Shown: piece by piece, positions 10,824 to 21,547 of the stretch | Layout of the letters: each line of letters opens with the position of its first letter | Numbering within the stretch: position 1 is the stretch's first letter | Origin: Pseudevernia furfuracea | Taxonomy: Eukaryota > Ascomycota > Lecanoromycetes > Lecanorales > Parmeliaceae | Reading direction: 5' to 3' | Assembly: GCA_022315425.1 (NCBI GenBank) | Contig: JAIUPT010000038.1 | Location: forward strand, 1,922,001 to 1,986,000 | DNA length: 64,000 nucleotides | Translations under genes and position numbers: made by a program | The notes under the pieces: model-generated | What the model was told of the DNA's origin: nothing | Database searches by the model: none | What the model saw: only the letters and a program-made list of their open reading frames with translations

Positions 10824-11762
10824 ATGTCCTTTGCTCCAGTATGGGGCCCAGAGTCACCTTCTCACGCCTACATCCGATCCACTATCTCCGTGTATCTTGC
10901 CTCTCTGGCTGCGCTCTGCTCCTCGATACTTGTCAGGATGTCTACCTTTGTCGATAAACTTGCCATGCGGATCCCGCCATCTTGCTGTATTGTCTGCCAA
11001 TTTGAAAGGATGTACGGAATCCTACGAGCGTGGTATTTGAAAACAGAGAAATTGAAAACAGAGAAAAAGACAACGGCGCTGGTCTTTGACCCTGGGACGA
11101 AAGTCTATACCTTGGAGAGGCTCGAAAACATCGATGGTGAGTCGAACGTGCAACTTGTTCAACTCTCTATCTGGATTTTCGTACTCACTGCGCACATAGT
11201 CGAGAAAGCCATCTACCGCAAGTTCCTTCCCAGCTCAGCGCAATTCATCAAAGTCCAGCTTCCTAGTGAAAAGAAAGTCCTCGCCGAAGTCCGCATCGAT
11301 GGCGCGGGCAGGAGGCGAGGATTGAAGCACCAGCAGTCGCTGGCCGATGGTTTCTACATCGTGCCGGGCAGGGCTGGAACCCAGACGATGATCAACACAA
11401 ACGACGCGCGGGAGGACCAGCTGGTAGAGTTGCCTACCCCTGGCCTCTTCAACCAGGGTAAGTCCCCGGTGGAGTTGCCGGCAAATGAAATCGTTCCGGT
11501 GCCTGCTCCACCTGTCCCTCTGACCATATTCCAACCTGCGTCGCCGACGCCGATACTGCCTCCGCCGCGACCACGATCTCCCAACACGCGCAAAGCTTTG
11601 CCGCTGCTTGCTCTTCCACCCATGGACCGGATTTCAGAGAAGAGGATATCGTACGGCAGTAGTGTGGGGAGTGCGAGCATCCAGATAGCCTACCTACCGA
11701 GTCATCATGACGATGCCGGGAGAGAGCACCCGGAACCTCTGAAGGCGAGTTGCTCCCGTTGA
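10824..11762 (+). CDS. hypothetical protein, probable two-exon gene
   Basis: The frame 10824-11762 is open throughout (312 residues), but 11137-11199 has a strong donor (gtgagt), a CTCAC branch-like site and a TAG acceptor. That 63-base segment is a multiple of three, so splicing keeps the frame and gives 291 residues (exons 10824-11136 and 11200-11762). The protein starts MSFAPVWGPESPSHAYIRST with a hydrophobic segment at about residues 16-40, has a central region with KKTTALVFDPGTKVYTLERL, and ends in a proline-rich tail (PTPILPPPRPRSP). No family is recognised. Retention or splicing of the in-frame intron would give two protein forms. Confidence 0.45.
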   Translation: MSFAPVWGPESPSHAYIRSTISVYLASLAALCSSILVRMSTFVDKLAMRIPPSCCIVCQFERMYGILRAWYLKTEKLKTEKKTTALVFDPGTKVYTLERLENIDGESNVQLVQLSIWIFVLTAHIVEKAIYRKFLPSSAQFIKVQLPSEKKVLAEVRIDGAGRRRGLKHQQSLADGFYIVPGRAGTQTMINTNDAREDQLVELPTPGLFNQGKSPVELPANEIVPVPAPPVPLTIFQPASPTPILPPPRPRSPNTRKALPLLALPPMDRISEKRISYGSSVGSASIQIAYLPSHHDDAGREHPEPLKASCSR

Positions 11763-12594
11763 TCAGCTCAGATTTCGCCGGTATCTGCGCTACGTCGTTC
11801 ACTACCAAGCTTTTGAGAACGCACGCTTCTGACTGCTGAGTTGCAGGTCCTTGATCGCAATCTCTAGACCCCCTTTCGGCCTCGTTGCCGGCACCCCCCA
11901 CTCATACGTACATACATACACTGGCATCATTGCTCAGAGTACCGCGGTTTTGGGGAGGGCACGAGCAGTGCGTGGACGGAGAAAGAGTCATGGCATATTA
12001 CACCGGGTTTGCATGCTTTTCTATACATACGGCAACGGTTTGGTTTTTTTTTGGGAGAGTGGTCTTGGATGAAGAGGTCCTTACAAACGCCAGTGAATGG
12101 TGCTGTTTTTGATGTCTACACGGTCGGAAAAGCGTGCGAGGTGTGTTTTATGATGGGGAGAAGATTGCGGTTGGTTCAAGATACTCGAGATACTCTAAAG
12201 AAACGGGAGTGGTTTGATGCTGTAGTTGAATCAGAAGTCGTGTTTTGTGATGGTTCTGAGAGTGACGTCCAGCTACGAATGAGCTTGAGTGATAATGCCT
12301 AGAAGACCAGCTACCTACTTGCGGGATGAAATACCTGTAAAGTCCGATCATAAGCCCCCCGGGATTCACAGTGGAAGAGAATTACAAGTGTAAGTATGAG
12401 TGTATGATAGTAGTATCGAACAACGTCTACAGATAAGCCTACCCTGTCTTTTCTAAATGCCCGACAAAAGCCCACCGCTCTTTACGTACTTGTAGCCACC
12501 AACGCCTTGCTCGCCGTTAAGTGGAGAGAGAAATATATACCCGCTGCTCGAGAGCAGCGCCAAGCCTGCACCCATGACTTGAATTACCCAACTA
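11763..12594. other. intergenic between convergent genes
   Basis: The flanking genes converge here, so both 3' UTRs probably lie in this stretch. The overlapping small frames have no domain features. No RNA gene or repeat is seen. Confidence 0.4.
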
Positions 12595-13702
12595 TCACTC
12601 ATCCAATCCCTTCCAATGTCGATAGATCGTCTTATGCTGCTCCAAGAACAGAAAAGTAGCAATCGTATGGGGCCCCAGTCTCGCGAAACTGGGCACCCAG
12701 CCCCTAAACATCCACCCGACGCCCTCATTCCTTATAGTCCTGCTCAACAGCCCCAGCAGACCCTCTGTCTCCTTCGCGCTCATGACGCGCGTCTTGATCA
12801 CATCCACGGGGCTGCACACGGTCGTCGCGACGAAGCCCGCGAGCAGGGACGCCGTGAAATGCGTCGTCAGGTTGTCTTCGAGGGGGGTGTGAGCGAGCAA
12901 GAGCCGCTTGAAACTGTCGTAGCTGGCGAGCTGGCTCGCGGTCATGAGCACGGCTCTCATGCTGTTCGGCCATACGCCCCTCCACAGGCTCCGCCAGCCT
13001 TCCTCTCGCGTCATCCGGATTAGCCCGTCTATAACGTTCCTGTAGTTCCTTTTCTTGTCAGTGGGTAGAGCGGCGTCGTGTTGCATGCGCACGTTTAGTA
13101 CGTCGGCTGGGTTGCCGGCTATTCCGCCTAGGAAGCCGGAGGTGCTGGCCATGGCGATCAAGGAGGGGAGGGAGGGGGAGGAGCGCGCGGTTGTGAAAGT
13201 TTCCTTGAGTTCGGAGTAGACGCCGAAGCGGGTGGTGGAGTAGGTTAGTTGGCGGAGGAGGGAGGCTGAGAGCTGATGGGAATTTAGCAAGGTTTGGGAG
13301 GGTTTCGAGATCGGGGGAGGGGGAAAGAGGGTGGGAACAGTTGGAGAAGGCTTACACCACGGTAGAGACCCAATGCACTGTCTGTCTTGAGGATGTGCAC
13401 AAACGTGCCGAGCATGCCCTTGGGGCCATCTGCCGTGCGAGTTTGCAGACGGACCTGCTTGGAGTAAGCTCAAGCTTCAGAATGTCCAGTAGGGTGGCCC
13501 CCTACCTTGACTATTGACTCGATTAGCTTTCAATCATTCTGGGTTCACTCAAAAGGGTTCTCGCGCTCGTACTCAAATCCAAAGGATGTGTCACCGAGGC
13601 CGCGAAGCATGATGCTGAGCCTCCAAACCAGAATGGGTAATGGATATGGTGGGCGGATTGTATGCTGTGGTCTTTTTTCCTACTCGTGCCAGTTGAGGAC
13701 AT
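12595..13702 (-). CDS. DIC1: mitochondrial dicarboxylate carrier (DIC1-like)
   Basis: A mitochondrial carrier family (SLC25-type) protein of the inner membrane, most like the dicarboxylate carrier that exchanges malate or succinate for phosphate. Exons on the minus strand are 13702-13573, 13510-13506, 13454-13356 and 13272-12595, giving 303 residues. The second exon is only five bases (TCAAG). It is needed to join HPLD-L to KVRLQT in frame: GATTTGA + TCAAG + GTCCGT reads DLIKVR. The three family signatures are all present: HPLDLIKVRLQ (about residues 39-49), NPADVLNVRMQ and SPVDVIKTRVM, each starting a repeat of about 100 residues with two membrane helices. WRSLWRGVWPNSMRA and GWMFRGWVPSFARLGPHT are typical matrix-loop segments. 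The C-terminus (ATFLFLEQHKTIYRHW) is like DIC1. Substrate assignment rests on resemblance. Confidence 0.9.
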
Positions 13703-14449
13703 GTCTGTGCGGTCATTCCGCTGGTTTTGCGAAGGTACAAATTGGGAGGAAAGGGTGAGAAGACGGGATGAGCGAGTTGGGAGAGTTTGTTGGTAGGGGA
13801 GAATGCTCCGGTGCTAAGACCGGAAGGCTTGGCGCTTAGCATTGAAGGCGAAGTATACAGACAATAATAAGCGGAATTTCTCTGCCTGAATTTATAGTAA
13901 AACTTGCCCTGTCGAGCTATGTTATACAAGACCTGATAACAATCAACTTTGCCATTTTGGCGTGTCCGTGTATTCATTTTGTCCCCTTTCTCCCATTGGT
14001 CATCCACACGGGTAATTGCAGTGGGGGAGCCTGGTCAGCAATGTGCCTTGGGATGAGTTCGGTCGCTGCCTGATGAAATACCAGACACGAATGAAACTTC
14101 TATACATATACACATGCGACAGGCACCGTAGCCCAGTCTCTTGGCATACGTATCATGTACGCCCACAGAGTCTTGGCGCATATACTTAAGTAGCGATGCC
14201 CCCGTACTCTGACTTTCCTTCCTCAAGCATTAGTCTTACCATCTAGATACTATATACTATATACTATATATTCTATTACTGATTCCACATTGCTACATAA
14301 CCCTAGACTAAGCTTTATATCCGTTGATATATATAAGCCAGTCTAACAGTTACCCTCATCGCTGTTGTTGGAGACGGTGCTCAGACAGTAAGTACACACT
14401 CTCTGGGCTAACTTTCGAGACTCACCCACTAACCTCGAACGATTAAGCC
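13703..14449. other. intergenic with short TATACT tandem repeat
   Basis: No gene is supported upstream of the carrier. Around 14247-14270 a six-base unit TATACT is repeated, followed by AT-rich sequence. A good donor (gtaagt) near 14389 could belong to a lost 5' exon of the relic that follows. Confidence 0.35.
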
Positions 14450-14793
14450 ATGCCATAGCGGAAAACGAAGCTCTGCTCAAATGTTTGAACGGCTTGGCGA
14501 ACTTGTACAAGGTGAGGATGACAGGGGACATTTCAAAGAGGTTTCTACACTTTATGATGCTGCGGGAGTACGTTTTATACCCCTCACCCTTTCGAGCAAG
14601 TAAATTTTCTGACCCTGCAATCTACCAGCATCTGGTGATCACGCTCGAAGATCTCCGAACGAAAATTGAAAAGTTGAGTACAGCAAAGGGCTTGCGAAGT
14701 ATCTGCAACCGCTTGAAATGGCCAATTGATGGGCCGGACACCCATAAATTGCTTCAGCCTGTCCAGAGACACACACAACATGCAAGCCGTTAG
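14450..14793 (+). pseudogene. relic of a fungal STAND/NLR-type N-terminal domain
   Basis: The frame contains ITLEDLRTKIEKLSTAKGLR followed by SICNRLKWPIDGPDTHKLLQ and PVQRHTQ. This matches the pattern of the helical N-terminal domain common in fungal NLR-like (STAND) and related proteins, in which an LKWP-type motif precedes an amphipathic helix with an E/Q-R-x-K/T ending. It runs from about AENEALLKCLNGLANL to a stop at 14791-14793. There is no in-frame ATG near a sensible start, no NACHT or NB-ARC domain follows, and the frame is lost. It may be the first part of the repeat gene beginning at 14970, joined by a weak intron (donor near 14906), or a truncated leftover of an immune-type receptor gene. 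Assignment is by motif resemblance only. Confidence 0.4.
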
Positions 14794-14969
14794 TGACGCC
14801 TACAAACGGGTGGGCGTTCCCGATAGCCTCCTATCACAACAACCGCAAGACGCAAAAGATGCTGGAAGACACTACACAGGAGAAGCAAGCAATGGGGTCC
14901 AGTAATGCTCATTGGAAGACACGTTCCAACAATGACACTGGTGTCATCTCAACTAGAGATTAGACCACA

Positions 14970-16005
14970 ATGAAGAAACGAATCACAGTGGAGGGGGACA
15001 AAGACATAATGGGCGAAGATCGTCTGATGAATTCTTCGACAGCAACGACAGTGTCGAGCGAGTCGAAACAGGTCGACAATTCGAGCAACGTCTATATTTC
15101 CTCATGTATTCTCGAAGCAGAGACAGATCTCACGTCGTCGCCGTCAGAGATGTTGAATGAACCTGATCGGAAGTGCACGGAGTCGCCTATAGACTCCGAT
15201 AGAGCAGTGTACGGTTCAGGTTCTATTCATTCGGAATCGTTCGAGTCTTCCGCGGAACATAATGACGTCAGCTTTCGCAACCCAGTGAATGACATGGAAG
15301 CGCAATTCATCAACGACAAGGTCAAAAAGGCAAATAGTGAGCCATGCAAACTTCCTATGTAGTTCGTTACTGACGACTCTTATAGCTACCATGAAGGACA
15401 TCGATCTTCGTCCCGAGGTACATTATCGAGATCACGGATCCTCCTTCCAAGTCTTCGCACGACCCAAGAAGTCTCCCATTCCCAAATCCACTCTTGCAGC
15501 TACCATGAAGAACATCGACCTTCGTCCCGAGGTACATTATCGAGATCACGGATCCTCCTTCCAAGTCTCCGCACGACCCAAGGAGTCTCCCATTCCCAAC
15601 CCCACTCTTACAGCTACCATGAAGGACATCGATCTTCGTCCCGAGGTACATTATCGAGATCACGGATCCTCCTTCCAAGTCTTCGCACGACCCAAGAAGT
15701 CTCCCATTCCCAAATCCACTCTTGCAGCTACCATGAAGAACATCGACCTTCGTCCCGAGGTACATTATCGAGATCACGGATCCTCCTTCCAAGTCTCCGC
15801 ACGACCCAAGGAGTCTCCCTTTCCCAACCCCGCTCTTACAGCTACCATGCAGAACATCGACCTTCGTCCCGAGGTACAATATCGAGATCACGGATCCTCC
15901 TTCCAAGTCTCCGCACGACCCAAGGAGTCTCCCATTCCCAAACCCACTAATCCCAGAGCTATTGAGCAAGCCTTCCACATAGTTGGACCAGTCCACCGCC
16001 AGTAA
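14970..16005 (+). CDS. hypothetical protein with five 38-residue tandem repeats
   Basis: I read two exons, 14970-15336 and 15386-16005, giving 328 residues. The 49-base intron has donor gtgagc, a CTGAC branch site and a TAG acceptor, and it restores the frame exactly (AAT A + CT ACC). The first 120 residues are acidic, Ser-rich and probably disordered (for example TDLTSSPSEMLNEPDRK). The rest is five tandem copies of a 38-residue unit with core IDLRPEVHYRDHGSSFQV, then ARPK-K/E-SPIP and a Pro/Thr linker. The core is predicted to be polar and beta- or turn-rich. It ends EQAFHIVGPVHRQ. I recognise no family. The gene follows the STAND N-terminal relic and could be its continuation. An alternative last intron (cag at about 16021-16023) would read on into 16024-16241. 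Confidence 0.5.
15391..15960 (+). repeat. 114-bp coding tandem repeat, five units in an ABAB'B'' order
   Basis: Units begin at 15391, 15505, 15619, 15733 and 15847. Units 1 and 3 are identical as read. Units 2 and 4 differ at about two bases, while neighbouring units 1 and 2 differ at many. The array therefore arose by a recent duplication of a 228-bp dimer, with unit 5 a diverged B type. Confidence 0.95.
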
Positions 16006-16882
16006 ATGGCCTTCTCGTGCAGGCGCAAAAAATATGGAGTCTCCTCTCCACTGTTCTAAGATCATCAACAGTCGGAAGCCCTGTCATCAGCGTTCCGGCG
16101 GATTCGTCCATGCAGTCGAATGGCACTCACACAAGTATCGTTTTGCCATTGGAATTTTGGCAAGTAAAGCGTGTCGATAGTTTTGACGTTGAGATAGATG
16201 AGGGAAAAGAGGCTTCTGTGCAATTTTTGTCCTGTCGGTGAAAAAAGGCACGGCATGGCTCCACACCGTCTATTACATGAGGTTCTAGAGTATCCCATGG
16301 ATTGGCGGGTTGGGTACTCATTGTCCTGGCATCCCTCCCCAAAATATTACATACTCGGAATAGCAGCTAAATGCTCTTTCCAACACGCTATATGATTACA
16401 TACCTTATATCAATTCCACATAGCTTACATCCATAACGATTTCTTAACGCCCGCTCACGTCGTTTTCTTCGATCCAAACCATGTGATTTAACAGAGTTAC
16501 AAGATAATTCCAGAAGAGATTTTTTGAGTTTTATCGGATTTGACACTTCTTTCAGTATTGAAGCAAATCACGCAGGTTTCATGGCTACTGTATCTGTCGG
16601 AGAGCCATCATGTTGAGTTCAAAATTGATCGCCGCGGGAACACAATTACCAGCCTCCATCGATTTTACTTCTATTTTGATGAGTGATCACGCTCTCTGGT
16701 ACCTTCAATGTATTTGTCCAATTTCGACATTACCAAGATCGGAAATCTATCGCCACCTGGCTAATGCACATTTGCGTGCTTGGTGAGGACCGCGTCTGCG
16801 TGTTACGAAGGTGTCTTTCGTTAGCTACAAGTGTTTTTAATCAACGTATTGAAATCTTATATCAAGTCTGAGCGCCTCGTCG
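16006..16882. other. possible downstream exon and AT-rich spacer
   Basis: A plus-strand frame at 16017-16241 contains VLRSSTVGSPVISVPADSSM and IVLPLEFWQVKRVDSFDVEI, which looks coding-like and might be a last exon of the repeat gene through a roughly 41-base intron. From 16242 to 16882 I see nothing supportable. Confidence 0.3.
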
Positions 16883-17400
16883 ATGGCTCGCAAGAATCAT
16901 TTCGTGATAGGGATTGCACCCATTGCACCCGAAATGGCTGAGAATTGTCTTTCACTCTCAACCGCTAAAAATCCTCTGGGCCGTGCGAAACATACCACCA
17001 TGGTCTCGAGGATTGTAAAGATGACACAGGTGCTCGCCATCAGATCTTCGGGATGGTCTGCCGATTTGAAGACAACTCACGGCATGAAGTATGAGGACTT
17101 CGTCGATGCTCAACGACGTTATATCCCAGAATCGTCCTTGGAATTTGCAGGTATACTGAATGCTTGTTTTGACCTGACCAGAAACGAGCTAATTACTTGC
17201 AGATAATCGCTCGCCACTCCCTCGTTGCTGAAAAAACAGAACAATAGGGGTCTTATGCTTATTGCCTAAACAAGATGCTTTATCCATCAGTACTGTTCCT
17301 TTGGGATGGGTTTCGGCGAAAAACGTCTTTGTGTTCTTGCATAGATTGTGGGATGTGGAAATCAAGCAGCCATTCGCCTCTTCTCGGATCATGGGGAAGA
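16883..17400 (+). pseudogene. frame-shifted coding relic of unknown family
   Basis: A frame starting at 16883 contains HGMKYEDFVDAQRRYIPESS and ends LEFAG before a good 50-base intron (donor gtatac, acceptor tgcag near 17203). After it, coding-like sequence appears in different frames: SLLKKQNNRGLMLI, then LPKQDALSISTVPLGWVSAK and NVFVFLHRLWDVEIKQPF. The pieces read smoothly within each frame but need frame changes near 17225-17265. This looks like a decayed gene. I cannot name the family; together with the STAND-like relic upstream it suggests an eroded accessory locus. Confidence 0.3.
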
Positions 17401-19875
17401 ATTTTCGCTCCCCGTAAATGCTCTTTCGTCGAAGACTCTATTCGTAAAAATGAGAAGGATTACGTGAGCTCCGATGATATTCGTTAAATGATGCCCTGTC
17501 CCTCAGGAAACAAAAAACAGTGCGAATTGCGGGTCTTATATATTAATGGGAGAGGCGACGCTGCACTGTCTTTGTGCAAAATATTCTCCAGACTGGGAAG
17601 GAATACCATGTATTACCCTAGAGTCGCTCTTCGGCGGAGGTGATCCTGGCTTCCTGGAGGAAAACGGCAATTCCCGAATACCAAGTCAAGACTTGACAAG
17701 AGTGGGAAAAGCGTGCTGGCGCCTTGGAGGCCCCTCTTCAATGAGGACAGGACAGACCGCCTAGAACCAGGAGACGATTCCGTGATACCAGCTTAAGACG
17801 TCGGGCTTGATATTTTCGATGATATGCCCGGCTTCGCACTCGCAAGCAATCATCCTCCTTTGACGACGCAGGACCCACCTTTGGTTGCTAGCAAACCAGA
17901 ACCTCAGCCACTTGCTGCAGCAGGGCCATCGGATCTAGGCCTGGCGACCTCACCCACCGCCTCCGTCTCGACGAAGTCTTTCTTTTCATTGTTCGTCTCT
18001 CATACAGTCACAGGATCTTCACGTTCCCCGGACGACTCGCAGATTTGATCCTTACGTGAAGTGATGGAAGCCTTTGTCGGTTTGGTACTATCAGTGCTCT
18101 TGGTCATCGTATATGAGTGCGTAAGCATATATATATCAAGGACCTACCACGCCCACCGCCTTTTTTTTTAAACTGGTCTTACTTGTGCTGCTGGCGGTGG
18201 GATTGCAAACTTTGAAAAGAGATTTCGGGTTGGTGTAGGGTGTGAGCGAATAAATGGTTGTATCGTTACGAATTTTGGCTTTATAGATGATTGATTTGTG
18301 AGACTGTTTGACATGGAATAAACGCGCTTGGAACGCATTTCATACAATTGCTCTGAAGGACTTACTCTACTGTACCGCGCTTGTTTTTTTTTTTTTTTTT
18401 TTGGTATCAGGCCTTGATAGACGATGGGTCCCAACGCAATTGTTAGCTTAACGGACCGCTTCCTGCCAATGCGACTCAAACACCGTCAGGGATCGGAGTG
18501 AGGCTTCGTCAAGTGCAGTGTGACAGCAGTAAATCCAAGATATCTAGCAGCAGCGACTATGCAACCTTCTGACACGAACAGAGAGCGATCCACGGCGGGG
18601 GGTTTTTTTTCGTAATGCTTTTCCTTAATCTTACCACTATTTCCCATTCCGGAGTCCCCTTCCAACGCCAGAAAGTCTCTCCCAAGAAACACACCATTCA
18701 CGCTCTCTCCCACATATCCTGTAATCCTCAATCCATTGCGCTCTCAGCAAAGTCTTCCCGCAGCACGCCGACTTTCCCTACTCCAATCTATTTTCCCCTA
18801 CCCGTACATCAAAGGACCCCCCCCCCCCCGTTCACAACGCTCCCAAGCTGGAAGCTTCAATCTGCGCCGGATACATCCCATTTCCAACCTGGAAATGGTT
18901 GGACATCATTCATGTTTCTTCCTGCACAAGAAGAGAGCTGAACGGCGGACGGGTTCATGGCCCCAGGCTGAAAGGCGGGAACTTTACTGGAAGCGCAAGC
19001 AATCGGAGTTACTTATTACAGAGGACAACTTTCTTCTTCTTCTTCTTCCGTTTTTTTTTCTTTTTTTTCTTCGAAATCACAACATCACGGCGAAAGCAAC
19101 CTCATACATACAGTACCATGAAACCCCATCCCCATTGTCACAACCCCTTCCCTCCCTTTGAAAAAAGTTTTCGCCGATTGGGAAAATTTCCACCAGGACC
19201 CTGGCGTCCCGCGATTCATGGCTCCCGTTGTCTGGAAATCATGCGGCCCGGGTCGAAGGGGCTTGGTATGTATCGGTGTCGGTGGCAAAATCGCAGGGTT
19301 GGAATATCCGACTTTGAGAGCTGCTGGGTTGGGCTTGGCGGTGGCGGAAGGTGGTGGGCTGTCCGGGCCAGATTTGGCTTCGTCGGACAGTTATGTGTCG
19401 CGCGCGCGCGCGAGTGAGAGGAAGAACTCGTTGAATCAAAGTGGAGGCATGGAGGAGGTGGAAGGGCGGCAGAAGGAAATTTGAGAATTTGAAGGAGATG
19501 TGGAAAAAGTACACGATGCTGATATTTTGTTCGCGGTGGGGATCCTGCTTACTTGGTTGCTGTATATGTTTGTTCGTGCGCTTCCAAAAGGAGCTTTAGA
19601 TGCTATTATTGCGTGGTAAGAACTTGTTTAAAGATCTTTCTGTTCATAAAGCAGTCCTCATAATATAGCTGGCCAGAGATCCCGTTGATAATGAGACTTC
19701 CCCCCTCTAACGCCGGCAAGCACATATCCTTGATGTAACGACAGCTGTATAAAGTGCGCCAGCAAGGCTCGTAAAGACGTCGTCAAAGAAAAGACGTCGT
19801 CACGAGGCGTACACACAGCTTAAAAGGCAAAAGAGATATACAGAAAGTAAATCAGACACATGACGTTATTCCAAT
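17401..19875. other. non-coding or decayed sequence with low-complexity tracts
   Basis: Several short open frames occur, such as DVGLDIFDDMPGFALASNHP near 17800, preceded by an in-frame stop, but none forms a credible gene. Low-complexity tracts include poly-T at about 18384-18402, poly-C at 18817-18829 and pyrimidine runs near 19028-19072. Small frames at 18615-19484 have compositions expected from these tracts. Confidence 0.35.
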
Positions 19876-21547
19876 TTACCGAATGCTTCTCTCGGTCAAC
19901 TTGACCAACAGTGCAGGCTTTTCCCACAACACAAAAACACGATGATCACTCCACCTCTTGCTCGCTTCGCACAGCTCCATGTCAAAATTCCAGAGCATTC
20001 GCGCAAGGATGCTGCGCATCTCGGTGTACGCCAGACTGAGTGAAAAAAGAAGTTAGTCGAAACTCTGCGGTAGGAACTCGGAGGCTCAGCTCACTTCTTC
20101 CCAATGCAATTCCGTGGACCGATGTGGAATGGCCGAAGTACTGCCCTCTGGTCGTCTTCGTAGGCTGGGTCGCCGAGCCAGCGTTCTGGTATGAAAGTTT
20201 CGGGGTCGCGGAAGTTGTCCTTGGATCGGTAGGCGGCATAGTGGTAGATTCCTACTTTGGTCTTGGTGGCCTGGTTAGCATTGTTATCCGATAAAAATTG
20301 TCTGATACGGCTCACTTTTCCCGGGACAAAATGACCGTCAATGACGTTGCCTTCTGGAAGTGTACTCCTAGGGACTGAAATAGGAACTGGAGGGTAGAGT
20401 CGCAGACTCTCTTCTATTACAGCGTTGAGGTAGGGCAGTCGATTCACAGAAGTAAACGTAATGTTGTCTTCATGTTGGAAAGCGCTGCGGACTTCGTCGC
20501 AGACTTTGTCCAGAGCCGCCTTGTTCGTCAGGAGGTAGTAAGTAGCTCCGGACAAGAGCGTCGCCGTAGTCTCGGACCCTGCTAGTATCAATAGCTGGGC
20601 GTTTGCGTTGATCTCACTGGCTGTCAATCCACTTGCGTCTATATATGACATGAAATCTTTCTTCTCTCCCTTCCTTGCCAACCTTTTCTCCAAGACCACT
20701 TGGGTGTACTCCCTATGCCTTCGTCGAGCTTCACCAAATTTGGGGAAGAGCTTGAAAGCGCACGACATCACGGCTCCTATGATAGGGTAGGCTCTGCCGA
20801 TTGCACGTATGCTAAGTAACTTAACAGACCTAAAAACGTTGAATACCCAAAAATGATAATCACCGGTCTCAAGACTGCCGAAAGGCTGGCCGAGGGCGAG
20901 GTCGCCAATGATGTCGAAAGTGGTGAAGTTGTACCATCGAACTAGGTCCACCACGCCTCCCATCGGGCCCTGACTTTGAACCTTCAGCCTTTGTATCAAG
21001 AGATCAATGTACCCCATAATTAGTGGTTCCTGTTCCCGCATTGCCCGTTCCGAGAAAGCAGGAGAAAATAGTCCTCGCACTCTGGCGTGATCTGCATCGT
21101 CCGTCATTCCTGTAAGACCTTGAGTTTCATCCTTGTCAAACGCAAAGAAGTCCCTATTCTTTGGGAGCTGTATCCTGCGAGGGCGATGTCCGTAGATGTC
21201 GTTCCATGATCGAGCGGTATCGAACGACAACTCATCCGGGTTGACGCGAACTACGTGACCGTAATGATCGTGGAGCTTCTTTGCGGACATAGGTCCATTA
21301 CCAAGCCACGTAGCCCACCAGTACGGAACGAAGGTTGCTACGTGCAGCTTGGGACCCGGGAACTTTGCTAGCGGATGCCAGTAGATGTTATAGATCATCC
21401 GACCACAGAGATAAATAGCCCACTGGAGCAATATAAGCATGGAGGAAGTTCAATGCAGGTGACCGTTGTAGAATCACTTACCAGCGTGCCAAAGGCAAGA
21501 ACGACCTGGGTTACAGAAAGCACGGGAACGTAGTCTATGGAATACAT
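19876..21547 (-). CDS. cytochrome P450 monooxygenase (isotrichodermin C-15 hydroxylase-like)
   Basis: A membrane-anchored fungal class II P450, expected in the endoplasmic reticulum and dependent on an NADPH reductase. Minus-strand exons are 21547-21482, 21422-20316, 20270-20095 and 20035-19876, giving 502 residues, usual for the family. The first exon gives the membrane anchor (MYSIDYVPVLSVTQVVLAFG). Then come the proline hinge FPGPKLH, the I-helix AGSETTAT near residue 303, ExxR (ESLR) near 360-363, FIPERW near 417 and the heme loop FHIGPRNCIG with Cys446. The ending KNLAYTEMRSILARMLWNFD is characteristic of isotrichodermin C-15 hydroxylase-like enzymes (CYP65-type resemblance). No polyketide, terpene or peptide backbone gene lies nearby, so a catabolic or detoxifying role is as likely as a biosynthetic one. 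All motifs are intact. Confidence 0.92.

Noticed and set aside
15367..16068. Minus-strand frame of 233 residues over the 114-bp repeats
   Set aside because: Antisense of the repeat gene; openness follows from the repeat length, and the sense frame has the better start, intron and codon pattern.
18615..19484. Cluster of overlapping plus-strand frames of 100-170 residues
   Set aside because: They overlap each other in all frames, span poly-C and pyrimidine tracts, and show no domain or splice logic.
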